A stretch of 6,787 nt of DNA from Alphaproteobacteria bacterium (GTDB taxonomy: Bacteria > Pseudomonadota > Alphaproteobacteria > Rhizobiales > Rhizobiaceae). The notes under the pieces were generated by a model that did not search any database, was not told the DNA's origin, and saw only the letters and a list, made by a program, of their open reading frames with translations. Of the stretch, positions 1 through 6,197 are shown piece by piece (the stretch's first letter is position 1; each line of letters opens with the position of its first letter). A program made the position numbers and the translations under genes. The stretch lies in NCBI GenBank assembly GCA_030428345.1, contig JAUIBM010000160.1, positions 1 to 6,787 on the forward strand, given 5' to 3'.

Positions 1-252
1 GAGTCCCAAGTCGTAACCGTGCGGGATTCCTGGCGAGAATGCCAACATGGCGATGAAATGCGTTGCCCAGATGCCGATACCGCTGGCGGCAGCAGCAACG
101 CCGATCCACAACAATCGGCGAACACCCTGGATACTGCGGGCGTGGGCGAACAAGCTGATCGCCGCCAGTGAGGCAACCACGCAAATTGCGATCGCCAGCC
201 CCACCATCGGCAGATCATGCTGGGTCACCAGGCAATTATAGACGGTCAACAT
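1..252 (-). CDS. MHYT-domain integral membrane sensor, N-terminal part (cut by window edge)
   Basis: The first 84 residues of a minus-strand protein are visible, starting at the ATG at 252-250; the frame stays open to base 1. An AGGTGG-like Shine-Dalgarno sequence lies about 7 nt upstream of this ATG, which supports the start, and a TTATAC box at 297-292 could be a -10 element, although no good -35 accompanies it. Hydrophobic stretches lie near residues 14-36 and 48-70. The second ends in WATHFIAML (about 62-70), the characteristic MHYT-family motif whose Met/His residues are thought to bind a metal on the outer face of the membrane. The following PGIPHGYD stretch also fits the family. In the family this repeated membrane unit usually precedes GGDEF and/or EAL domains or other signalling outputs; the output domain here lies beyond the window, so the enzymatic role is unknown. 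The family call is confident. Confidence 0.85.
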   Translation of the reverse strand, partial: MLTVYNCLVTQHDLPMVGLAIAICVVASLAAISLFAHARSIQGVRRLLWIGVAAAASGIGIWATHFIAMLAFSPGIPHGYDLGL

Positions 253-307
253 ACGCTACCCACCTGACGCGAACGACTTGAATGCCAGTGCGTATAAATG
301 CTGTGAC

Positions 308-493
308 TTAAGAATCGGTGGCAAAATTCCGACGATTTCGGCTGATTGACCTAAGTGCGCCTGCAATTAGATGATTCCCTGGATGGCCATCCGCGTCTTC
401 ACAAAGGATTAGGATCTCGTTCAACACGCTTTGGCGATTGAAAGTTCCCTTCGGTTTGTACGCCCGAGCATGGGGAAAGATGGTCTTGGCCAT
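308..493 (-). CDS. Possible small hypothetical protein (61 aa)
   Basis: An ORF starting MAKTIFPHARAYKPK at the ATG at 493-491 ends at a TAA at 310-308. It lies in the gap between the MHYT gene and parB, in a stretch less GC-rich than its surroundings. Its amino-acid mix is balanced: a basic N-terminus, a central hydrophobic helix-like part VLNEILILC and a basic C-terminus. This looks more protein-like than the arginine/proline-rich shadow frames nearby. Against it, the purine-rich GGGGGAGAG sits only 0-2 nt from the ATG, too close for a normal Shine-Dalgarno. The codon use shows no strong third-position GC bias. I recognise no family. It could equally be leader DNA for parB or for the divergent MHYT gene. 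Treat it as a candidate only. Confidence 0.22.
   Translation of the reverse strand: MAKTIFPHARAYKPKGTFNRQSVLNEILILCEDADGHPGNHLIAGALRSISRNRRNFATDS
346..373 (+). promoter_or_regulatory. Candidate sigma70-type promoter upstream of parB
   Basis: TTGACC (346-351) matches five of six bases of the -35 consensus and is followed after 16 bp by TAGATG (368-373), a poor -10. If used, the transcript would have a leader of about 330 nt before the parB ATG at 714 and would run through the 661-685 inverted repeat. The long leader and weak -10 make this tentative; a nearer promoter without a recognisable consensus is possible. Confidence 0.2.
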
Positions 494-660
494 CTCTCCC
501 CCGCCAATGCCGCCTGCGCCATGGCAGGGCCGCCCGCTCGCAAGACGGGGTCTCTTGTTTCTCTGTTTTCGCTTGAGCCGTCCCGCCCCCGCTCGCCGCG
601 CAGCCCGGCCATGCTCGCCGGCATTGGCCCCCCTCTCTGCCGCGCGCTCGCGCGCCCCCG

Positions 661-685
661 GAAGGCATGCCGGGCGCATGCCTTC
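661..685. repeat. Perfect 10-bp inverted repeat upstream of parB
   Basis: GAAGGCATGC (661-670) and its exact reverse complement GCATGCCTTC (676-685) flank a 5-base spacer, CGGGC. The arms end 28 bp before the parB ATG at 714. There is no T-run on either side, so a simple terminator is unlikely. The position fits an operator for autoregulation, a partition-protein binding site, or an mRNA hairpin in the leader. The right arm can also pair with the following bases (ATGCC-TTC-GGCAT at 678-690), giving a competing smaller hairpin. The structure is seen directly; its role is inference. Confidence 0.6.
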
Positions 686-713
686 GGCATTCAAGCGAGA
701 AAGGGAAAAGATC

Positions 714-1163
714 ATGGCAAGGACATCGAACAAGGTGAAAGCCGCCGGCAAGGCGGCGCATAATCGGGCGCAATCGGCTGGTCGGGCCAAAGGCGTGGAG
801 ACGGAGATCGCCCCTCATATGGACGCGGTAGGGACAGAGAAACCGGAAGCAGTGGCGGTCGCGCGGACAACGAATGCAAGTCAGGTTGGCGCTGGCGTTG
901 CAGCAACGCCGGAACAGGACGCAGCGGCGGAGACGGCTGTTGCCGTCGAGGTTGGCGCGGCCGCTGCCCCAACGCCACAAGCCGATTTGGGCGTGCCGGC
1001 ATCGGGCTTAATGGAAGGACCGTCCACCGTCACAGGCGACGACTTGAACAAGGAAACGGGTGCAGGTGCGGCGACGGGCACGCAATTGTTCGTGCCGCTC
1101 AACAAGCTGAAGAAATCGCCCCGCAATGCCCGCAAGACCGGCCACTGCGAGGCGAGCATCGAA
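714..1163 (+). pseudogene. 5' piece of frameshifted parB-family gene (150 codons)
   Basis: This is the original N-terminus of the ParB-family gene. Translation begins at the ATG at 714, with the purine-rich AAAGGGAAAAG about 4-13 nt upstream as ribosome-binding site. The same frame is open from 438, but the upstream part is biased shadow sequence without a comparable RBS. Residues 1-15 are lysine-rich, residues 20-115 are an Ala/Thr/Glu-rich linker of low complexity, and residues 124-143 (LFVPLNKLKKSPRNARKTGH) are the conserved first strand and helix of the ParB/sulfiredoxin-fold nuclease-like domain. After IE at codons 149-150 the frame turns into arginine/serine-rich nonsense that continues to a stop at about 1430. 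The continuation of the domain is found at once in another frame (1166 onward). The gene is therefore split here. Confidence 0.8.
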
Positions 1164-1177
1164 TTGCCGCCAAGGGC

Positions 1178-3289
1178 ATGCTGCAGAACCTCGTGGTTGA
1201 GCCGGAATACGATGCGAATGGCGAAGCGACGGGCTGCTATTTCGTCACCATCGGCGAAGGCCGGCGGCAGGCGCAATTGCTGCGCGTCAAGCGCCGGCAG
1301 ATCAAGAAGACCGAGCCGATCCGCTGCGTCCTCGACACCGCCAATGATCCGCACGAGATCAGCCTTGACGAGAACGTCACTCGCCAAGCCATGCATCCGG
1401 CCGACCAGTTCGAGGCGTTCCGCCAATTGAGCGAGGAACGCGGCTGGAGCGCAGAGGAAATCGCCGCCCGCTTCGGCGTCACCGCTCATGTGGTGCGCCA
1501 GCGCTTGCGGCTTGGGTCGGTCAGCCCAAGATTGATGCAAACCTATCGCGATGGCGGTCTCACCCTCGACCAGTTGATGGCCTTCGCCATCACCGCAGAT
1601 CATGACCGGCAGGAACAGGTGTTCGACGCCCTGCAATACAACAGGGAACCCTATTTCATCAGGCGCGAACTGACCCGCAGCCATGTCGGGGCCAAGGACC
1701 GCAAAGCCGTGTTCGTGGGGGCGCAAGCCTATGTCGAAGCTGGCGGCACGATCCTGCGCGATCTGTTCACCGAGGATGGCGGCGGCTATCTTGAGGATGC
1801 CGCCTTGCTGGACCGGATGGTCTTCGCCAAGCTTGAGACCATTGCCGAGGCGGTCATTGAGGCCGAGGGCTGGAAATGGTTCGAGGTGCATGTCGACTTT
1901 CCCCATGCCCACGGCCTTCGCCGTGTCTGGCCGCAAAGCGTGGCATTGTCCGACGAGGACGCGGCGGCGCTGACGGTGGCAGTCGAGGCATTCGCGGTTT
2001 TGTCCGAGGAATGGGACAGCGCCGAGGAATTGCCCGAGGAGATCGATGCGCAATTCGGCGAGCTTGAAGCCGAGATCGACCGGCTCGAGGCCAAGCGTCA
2101 AGCCTATGACAGCGAAGACATTGCGCGCGGCGGCGTCTTTGTCGGACTGAACCATGATGGTTCTGCACGCATCGAACGCGGCTTCATTCGCCCGGAAGTC
2201 GCCCAACAGGAACTTTCCTCGCACGCAGATGCGGGTGGTGAAGGCAGGCGTGGGACCGAGAATGGGCGCATCGTTGCCGGCGTGCGGATCACCGAGGACG
2301 GCGAGATCATCGATGGCCCGGAAGGTGTCGGGAATGCAGAAGATGCACAGCCGGATGAGCCGGGCGATGACGGCAAGCCGGTTTCCGATGCGCTCATTCG
2401 TGACCTGACGGCGCATCGCACCCTTGCATTGCGTCTGGCGCTGGGCGAACAGCCGCAAATGGCGCTGGTCGCCGTCACCCATGCCTTGGCGGCGCAGGCC
2501 TTCTATCGTGGCATGGAAGCCCATTGCCTCGAATTGCGCTGGACCAGCAGCCATCTTGCCGCCTCGGCCGACGGCATCGAGGACACCGCTGCCGCCAAGG
2601 CGCTGGCGGATCGGCATGCGGCTTGGGCGGCGGAACTGCCGCGCGACATCGCCGGGCTTTGGGACCACGTAGCGGCGCTGGGCGCATCGCGTTTGATGGA
2701 CTTGTTCGCCCATTGCGCCTCCCTTTCTGTCAATGCGGTCAAGCAGCCTTGGGAGCGCAAGCCGCTAGCCCTTGTGACCGCCGAAAAACTCGCGTCGGCG
2801 CTCACCCTCGACATGGCGGCGCATTGGCAGCCGACCGCAAATTCCTATCTGGGACGGGTCACCAAGGCGCATATCATTGCCGCTGTGCATGAGGCAGTAT
2901 CGAGCGAAGCGGCGGAGCGGATCGCTTCGCTCAAGAAGCCGGACATGGTCGAAGCGGCGGAACAATTGCTGGCCGGAACCGGATGGCTGCCTGTGGTGTT
3001 GCGGACCGATGAGGCTGCGACGCCTGACGGGACCACTGCTCCGGAACAAGTCCTTGCGCAGGCGACCGCTGAAGACACTGACGGCGAAGCGCGGGAAGAA
3101 CCGACCGACACCGGACATTTCGGCACGGAACAGGCAGATGAGACCGATCCTGTTGCAGAAACCGGATCGGCGACGGCCCAAGACAAGGTCGTCGCATCAT
3201 CCGGCGATGATCCGGACGACTTGGCAGGCTTGCATCCGGCAGATGACGCCCGAGACCGGAACACAACGCCCCGCCAAGCCGCCGAATAG
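1178..3289 (+). CDS. ParB/RepB/Spo0J-family partition protein, main open frame (N-terminally truncated by frameshift)
   Basis: A 703-codon frame carries most of a large ParB-like protein of the kind found on alphaproteobacterial plasmids and integrative elements. Visible parts are the GEGRRQAQ box (residues 27-34, the family's GERR motif), the ENVTRQAMHPADQF box (65-78), a helix-turn-helix from about 87 to 113 (GWSAEEIAARFGVTAHVVRQRL), the conserved LTLDQLMAFAI stretch (128-138), and EGWKWFEVHVDFPHAHGLRR (about 230-249). A short charged coiled coil (LEAEIDRLEAKR, about 294-306), a helical C-terminal domain (about 410-610) and an acidic low-complexity tail complete it. ParB proteins bind centromere-like sites and work with ParA in DNA segregation; no ParA is in view. 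The ATG at 1178 lacks a useful RBS. The real start was surely at 714, in another frame, so the intact protein would have been about 863 residues. Whether this truncated frame is translated is unknown; it may be a pseudogene. Confidence 0.85.
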   Translation: MLQNLVVEPEYDANGEATGCYFVTIGEGRRQAQLLRVKRRQIKKTEPIRCVLDTANDPHEISLDENVTRQAMHPADQFEAFRQLSEERGWSAEEIAARFGVTAHVVRQRLRLGSVSPRLMQTYRDGGLTLDQLMAFAITADHDRQEQVFDALQYNREPYFIRRELTRSHVGAKDRKAVFVGAQAYVEAGGTILRDLFTEDGGGYLEDAALLDRMVFAKLETIAEAVIEAEGWKWFEVHVDFPHAHGLRRVWPQSVALSDEDAAALTVAVEAFAVLSEEWDSAEELPEEIDAQFGELEAEIDRLEAKRQAYDSEDIARGGVFVGLNHDGSARIERGFIRPEVAQQELSSHADAGGEGRRGTENGRIVAGVRITEDGEIIDGPEGVGNAEDAQPDEPGDDGKPVSDALIRDLTAHRTLALRLALGEQPQMALVAVTHALAAQAFYRGMEAHCLELRWTSSHLAASADGIEDTAAAKALADRHAAWAAELPRDIAGLWDHVAALGASRLMDLFAHCASLSVNAVKQPWERKPLALVTAEKLASALTLDMAAHWQPTANSYLGRVTKAHIIAAVHEAVSSEAAERIASLKKPDMVEAAEQLLAGTGWLPVVLRTDEAATPDGTTAPEQVLAQATAEDTDGEAREEPTDTGHFGTEQADETDPVAETGSATAQDKVVASSGDDPDDLAGLHPADDARDRNTTPRQAAE

Positions 3290-3295
3290 CGCAAG

Positions 3296-3350
3296 TGGCG
3301 GGGCCGTAAATCACGGCTCCGCCAACACAACGCGTTTGGCGAATTTTTTT
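3296..3350 (+). terminator. Overlapping hairpins with T-run after parB
   Basis: Seven bases after the parB stop, a 12-bp stem (3296-3307 with 3313-3324, one G-T pair) closes on the loop AAATC. Its right arm overlaps a second, smaller stem, CGCCAA (3320-3325) with TTGGCG (3336-3341), which is followed by AA and seven Ts (3344-3350). The second hairpin plus T-run resembles an intrinsic terminator; the first is much stronger but has no T-run. The two cannot form together. The simplest reading is the transcription end of parB. Confidence 0.5.
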
Positions 3351-3559
3351 GCAGCGATAGCAGTTTCGGCAGCGCCCGGCCGCCGCTCCCCGGCCTCTGC
3401 GATCACCTGCACTCGATGGGCGTGAACGATAGCACTACATCAATGCCTGCTAAGACTGCCATCAGGGCGTTAACGCGAGCATGTCGCTCCGCTCTCTTCA
3501 GATGCGATGGCGAGGCCCTTTTGCTGCAGGGGGCGACACAGTGAACCCGCTTCCCCAAG

Positions 3560-3673
3560 CGCCGAATTGAGGATTGATCGCCTCGGGCAATTCCTCGGCG
3601 CCGTCCCATTCCTTGGACAGAGCCGCGAATCTCTCGACTGCCGCCGTCAGCGCCGCAGCGTCCTCGTCGGACA
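3560..3673 (-). pseudogene. Inverted 38-codon fragment of a second parB-family gene
   Basis: Read on the minus strand, this stretch encodes SDEDAAALTAAVERFAAL and continues through SKEWDGAEELPEAINPQFG. It aligns without gaps to residues 257-294 of the plus-strand ParB frame (bases 1947-2060). By my hand alignment 102 of 114 bases match. The 12 differences include several amino-acid changes (for example E to K, D to N, A to P), so it is not a fresh copy of the neighbouring gene but probably a relic of a diverged parB. Similarity stops abruptly at both ends: upstream, the expected VWPQSVAL is replaced by unrelated sequence; downstream, the GELEAEIDRL coiled-coil part is missing. It is far too short to function in partition. 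Confidence 0.75.
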
Positions 3674-3759
3674 TCCCCCACACCCGACAATCATCAACGA
3701 TCCCCTTGCCAGTCTCAAAGGCATCCCCAGTGTAGATTGGCGGAAGGTTCTGGATTTCC

Positions 3760-3789
3760 GGGAAATGGCGGGAAAAACCGGGAACTGGT
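3760..3789 (+). repeat. Three helically phased 10-bp direct repeats
   Basis: CGGGAAATGG, CGGGAAAAAC and CGGGAACTGG follow one another with an exact 10-bp period, sharing CGGGAA in every unit. The preceding TTTC (3755-3758) makes the first unit part of a TTCCGGGAA palindrome. Tandem units at one-helical-turn spacing are typical of protein-binding arrays such as short iterons or operators. The stretch is non-coding and lies about 85 bp from the parB relic. Three units is a small array, and purine-rich chance repetition is not excluded. Confidence 0.4.
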
Positions 3790-4258
3790 GAAAATTGCCG
3801 ATAGATCAAGGGCATGAACGGTCTGAGAGCGGATCGCGCGATCGGCGGAATTGACGCCTGAGGCTGGAGAAGTCGGCGGGGGCGCGATGTTCGGGCGGTG
3901 TGCGGCGAAGGGCTCGAATGGCGCTTGAAAGCGCCTTGAGAGGCGGCTGAGAGCGCCTTGCAGGCCATTGAAACTTAGGACCTTGCGGCGGCGGGCGCCC
4001 TGGATGGCGCAAAACCCAAATCCAACCCGGACCTTGCGTCCGGATAGGGCGTGGCGGGCGCGGCAGTGCGGACAATCCGTTGGATATCAGGGGCTTGCGC
4101 CGGGTGGTGCGGGGCAATGGCGGCGATCGGGCGCGGCGACAACCCGGACAGGGGCGCGGGGCTGGCGGGGCGGCTTGCGGTTGCGTAAGCGGCATCATGG
4201 AACCGGCATGATCCGGACAGACCGCCCACCCGGACACCCGCCCGCCCCCGCACGCAGC

Positions 4259-4288
4259 CTCGGGCCGCCTCAGGCCGCCTCAGGCCGC
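4259..4288. repeat. Threefold 10-bp tandem repeat at the end of the cyclase gene
   Basis: CTCGGGCCGC is followed by two exact copies of CTCAGGCCGC. The third unit contains the minus-strand TGA stop (4282-4280) of the diguanylate cyclase. The second unit carries another TGA 10 bp further on, in a different frame. It probably arose by slippage and has no evident effect on the protein core. Confidence 0.75.
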
Positions 4289-5371
4289 CCTTGCCGGGAC
4301 GACCTGGTTCCGCCCGCCCGCCTTGGCGGCGTACAGCGCCCGGTCGGCGGCGGTCAGCGCACGCGCGAACCCGCCCGGCCCGTCCCAGACCTCGCAATAG
4401 CCGATGCTGATCGTTATCCTGAGCGCAATGCCGCGGATCTCGGTCGTCGCCGCCTCGACGGCATCGCGAATGCGCTCGGCGACCTTCCTCGTGTGATCGG
4501 CGTCCTGGTCCGGCAGGACCAGCGCAATCTCCTCCCCGCCATAGCGCGCAACAAGGTCTCCGGGCCTCGCATTGCTGGCGACGATCGAGGCGACGCGGCG
4601 GATGATCTCGTCGCCCGCCTCATGGCCGAACGTGTCATTGACCCGCTTGAAATGGTCGAGGTCGATCAGCATGATCGCGCAGGGCTTGCCCGCCCGCACC
4701 ATGTCTTGCGCCATTGCCGGACCCTGCTCGTCGAAGACGCGACGGTTGAGCAGGCCGGTCAGCGCATCGGTTCTTGCCTGGGTCGCCAGCTTGCGCTCGC
4801 GCAAATATTGCGAGGCGCGCTTGTCAAGGATCGCGATGGCGATGAGGACGCCGAGGAAATTGCCGATCGCAAATGGAATCCCCGTCCTTGACAGGATGTC
4901 GATCGCGATGGGGAAGGGCAGCACGAACACGCTGACCATCGCCGCGTTCGAGGCAATTGCGATGGCGAGACACCGCAAGGGGGTCATCGCGACAAGCGCT
5001 CGCCAATGCGCAATGCACAGCCCGACCGCGGTCGATATCACGATCCCCGTCACGCCGGCCCAAACCCCGGCGCCGCCGGTCCACAGCCGAAAGACCAGGG
5101 CGCAGGCCGCCGTCGCCAGCGCCGCCGGCGCGCCGCCATAGGAGGCGACGAGCACCAGGAACACATGGCGCAGATCGATGACCAGGCCCGAACTCATCTG
5201 GATCGGGAAGCTCATGGTAAAAAGGGCTCCGGCGCAGAAGACCAGGCTGGTGGCAGCCAGCTTGATCCGGCCCGATCGGCACTTGCGAAGCGCCATTTCG
5301 TGAAGATAGGTGGCGACGGCGATGATGCCGAACCCCTGAAACAGCGCAGCGATGATTTCCTTTGCCAACAA
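4280..5371 (-). CDS. Membrane-bound diguanylate cyclase (5TMR-LytS-like sensor plus GGDEF)
   Basis: A complete 363-residue enzyme that should condense two GTP into cyclic-di-GMP at the inner membrane. Residues 1-185 form six or seven hydrophobic helices. SSGLVIDLRHVFLVLVASYGG (60-80) and the RLWTGGAGVWAGVTGI stretch (95-110) match the 5TM-5TMR-LYT sensor family. A short linker helix leads to a GGDEF domain from about 196 to 358, opened by the TDALTGLLNRR signature (201-211). Key residues are present: metal-binding D237 and D254, nucleotide-contacting N245, the active-site loop GGEEI (278-282), and an inhibitory I-site RPGD (269-272) exactly five residues before it. It is therefore likely active and product-inhibited. 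The last loop residue is Ile rather than the usual Phe. The start is a TTG: an in-frame TGA lies three codons upstream, the nearby ATG at 5381 is out of frame, and GGGA sits 9 nt before the TTG as RBS. The ligand of the sensor is unknown. Confidence 0.93.
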   Translation of the reverse strand: MLAKEIIAALFQGFGIIAVATYLHEMALRKCRSGRIKLAATSLVFCAGALFTMSFPIQMSSGLVIDLRHVFLVLVASYGGAPAALATAACALVFRLWTGGAGVWAGVTGIVISTAVGLCIAHWRALVAMTPLRCLAIAIASNAAMVSVFVLPFPIAIDILSRTGIPFAIGNFLGVLIAIAILDKRASQYLRERKLATQARTDALTGLLNRRVFDEQGPAMAQDMVRAGKPCAIMLIDLDHFKRVNDTFGHEAGDEIIRRVASIVASNARPGDLVARYGGEEIALVLPDQDADHTRKVAERIRDAVEAATTEIRGIALRITISIGYCEVWDGPGGFARALTAADRALYAAKAGGRNQVVPARAA

Positions 5372-5536
5372 TGATGTTCATCCCGTTCGGGGCACCCGGC
5401 AGAACCCGGATTCCTGCTTCGCTCCCAGGGACAATGGACGCACAAAACCGTTAAGAAATCGCATGCTCTTGCGTAAGGTGCGAGGCATCTCCGGCGGGCC
5501 GCTGGCCGGGGTCATGCGGGCAAGTGCGGCGCGCGG

Positions 5537-6091
5537 TCAGGCCGGGGTCCAGGACGCCGGCTCGCCGCCAAGCCCGGCCCAGGGCGTCGTCTCGACATCC
5601 TCGCAAACCGTCAACTCTACCCCTGCGCGGCGCAGAATCGTTCGCATGAGCCTCTGGTTCCACAGGAACTGCCTACCGCCGATGACGACGACGCGATCCT
5701 TCGTGCGAATTCGGTAGGCGCTGGTGGGGAAGAGGCCGAAAGGCGGCAGCCAGTAATATTCATTCCTGAAGTCTACTCCGCACACCGCCGACCAGGATTC
5801 GTCCAGCCGCTGCATCGGCGGCGTCTGCATTGCCCGCCAGGTGGGAATGCAGAGCTGGAGGCGCTCCGGAGACAAGGTGATGCGGCTTTGCGAGGAGGCC
5901 CAGCCGTTCAGCAGCAGGATGATGCCGAGCACGAGCCCGGGAAGCGTGATGCAGAAGAAGACCCACCATGGATCGGGCAGGAAGATCGTGCACAGGACGA
6001 CCGCGCCGAGCTCCAAAAATGCCAACAACAGGAGCAACCAGCCCAGGAGCCGGGCGGAATGCGTCTGTGTTGGCTCCTCCTCGATCGTCAT
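5537..6091 (-). CDS. Two-helix membrane protein with a bacterial-PH-like cytosolic domain
   Basis: A 184-residue protein starts at the ATG at 6091. After an acidic N-terminus (TIEEEPTQ) come two transmembrane helices, about 14-38 and 42-64, joined by a very short loop LPDPWW. Residues 68-165 look like a beta-rich domain: ITLSPERLQL (71-80), a conserved-looking DESWSAVCGVDF (97-108), AYRIRTKDRVVVIGG (125-139), then a final amphipathic helix LWNQRLMRTILRRAG. This order, two helices, strands with a W-S-x-V element and a C-terminal helix, resembles small membrane proteins with bacterial PH-like domains. That resemblance is inference from pattern only. The last 20 residues are a Pro/Gly-rich tail. 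There is no clear Shine-Dalgarno, and no ATG, GTG or TTG occurs in frame between 6091 and the upstream TGA, which supports this start. It lies 165 bp upstream of the cyclase, on the same strand. Function unknown. Confidence 0.72.
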   Translation of the reverse strand: MTIEEEPTQTHSARLLGWLLLLLAFLELGAVVLCTIFLPDPWWVFFCITLPGLVLGIILLLNGWASSQSRITLSPERLQLCIPTWRAMQTPPMQRLDESWSAVCGVDFRNEYYWLPPFGLFPTSAYRIRTKDRVVVIGGRQFLWNQRLMRTILRRAGVELTVCEDVETTPWAGLGGEPASWTPA

Positions 6092-6134
6092 CGCGGCGAC
6101 AGCATGCCATTTCTCGTGCGGCCTTGCCAGTGCG

Positions 6135-6197
6135 CTATCTGAGCCATAGCACCAGCGCCAAGGAGATGCCCGTGACGGCCACCGCCCAGAAGATCAT
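6135..6197 (-). CDS. Possible 20-residue single-helix membrane peptide
   Basis: Between the zinc-ribbon gene and the membrane-protein gene, an ATG at 6197 opens a 20-codon frame ending in TAG (6137-6135). The product starts MIFWAVAV and ends LVLWLR: almost wholly hydrophobic with one C-terminal Arg, the pattern of a tiny single-helix membrane protein. A TAG lies in frame 10 codons upstream. GGAG occurs about 17 nt before the ATG, too far for a normal RBS. The frame ends 43 bp before the start of the 184-residue membrane protein, so it could be a leader or co-expressed peptide, or chance. Confidence is low. Confidence 0.25.
   Translation of the reverse strand: MIFWAVAVTGISLALVLWLR

Larger units (their letters stand above)
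3351..4279. other. Long stretch without a convincing gene
   Basis: About 930 bp between the parB terminator and the diguanylate cyclase stop hold no ORF I can support. Open frames on both strands are rich in Arg, Pro and Ser, have no recognisable motif and lack a good RBS. One minus-strand frame, 3968-3498 (156 codons), is open throughout and includes the inverted parB fragment near its C-terminal end, but the rest does not read as a protein family. Small palindromes are GATCGCGCGATC (3832-3843), the hairpin GGCGCT-TGAA-AGCGCC (3920-3935), and CCGGAC-CTTGC-GTCCGG (4027-4043). The last is followed on the minus strand by a moderately T-rich run and could be a weak terminator for the leftward cyclase gene. 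The phased repeats at 3760-3789 and the parB relic are listed separately. The block looks like decayed or recombined accessory DNA. Confidence 0.55.

Noticed and set aside
438..713. Upstream extension of the parB 5' frame from an ATG at 438
   Set aside because: The extension is Arg/Pro-rich, unlike the family, and includes the inverted repeat; the ATG at 714 has the better ribosome-binding site.
653..714. Canonical chromosomal parS site
   Set aside because: No sequence close to TGTTTCACGTGAAACA was found here or elsewhere in the window.
1150..1170. Programmed ribosomal frameshift in parB
   Set aside because: There is no slippery heptamer or run at the junction, and about six expected residues are missing in addition to the frame change, so a deletion fits better.
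881..2713. 610-codon minus-strand open frame
   Set aside because: It lies antisense to the ParB frame, and the plus-strand frame carries clear ParB motifs; long antisense frames are common opposite GC-rich genes.
3975..4397. 140-codon minus-strand frame overlapping the cyclase end
   Set aside because: It is Arg/Ala/Pro-rich without a good start or recognisable domain, and its first part is an out-of-frame reading of the cyclase gene.
3968..4891. 307-codon plus-strand frame
   Set aside because: It overlaps the end of the diguanylate cyclase in antisense, is Arg-rich and has no motifs.
5440..5470. CtrA-type site near GTTAAGAAATCG upstream of the cyclase
   Set aside because: Only one TTAA half-site is present; the paired TTAA-N7-TTAA arrangement is missing.
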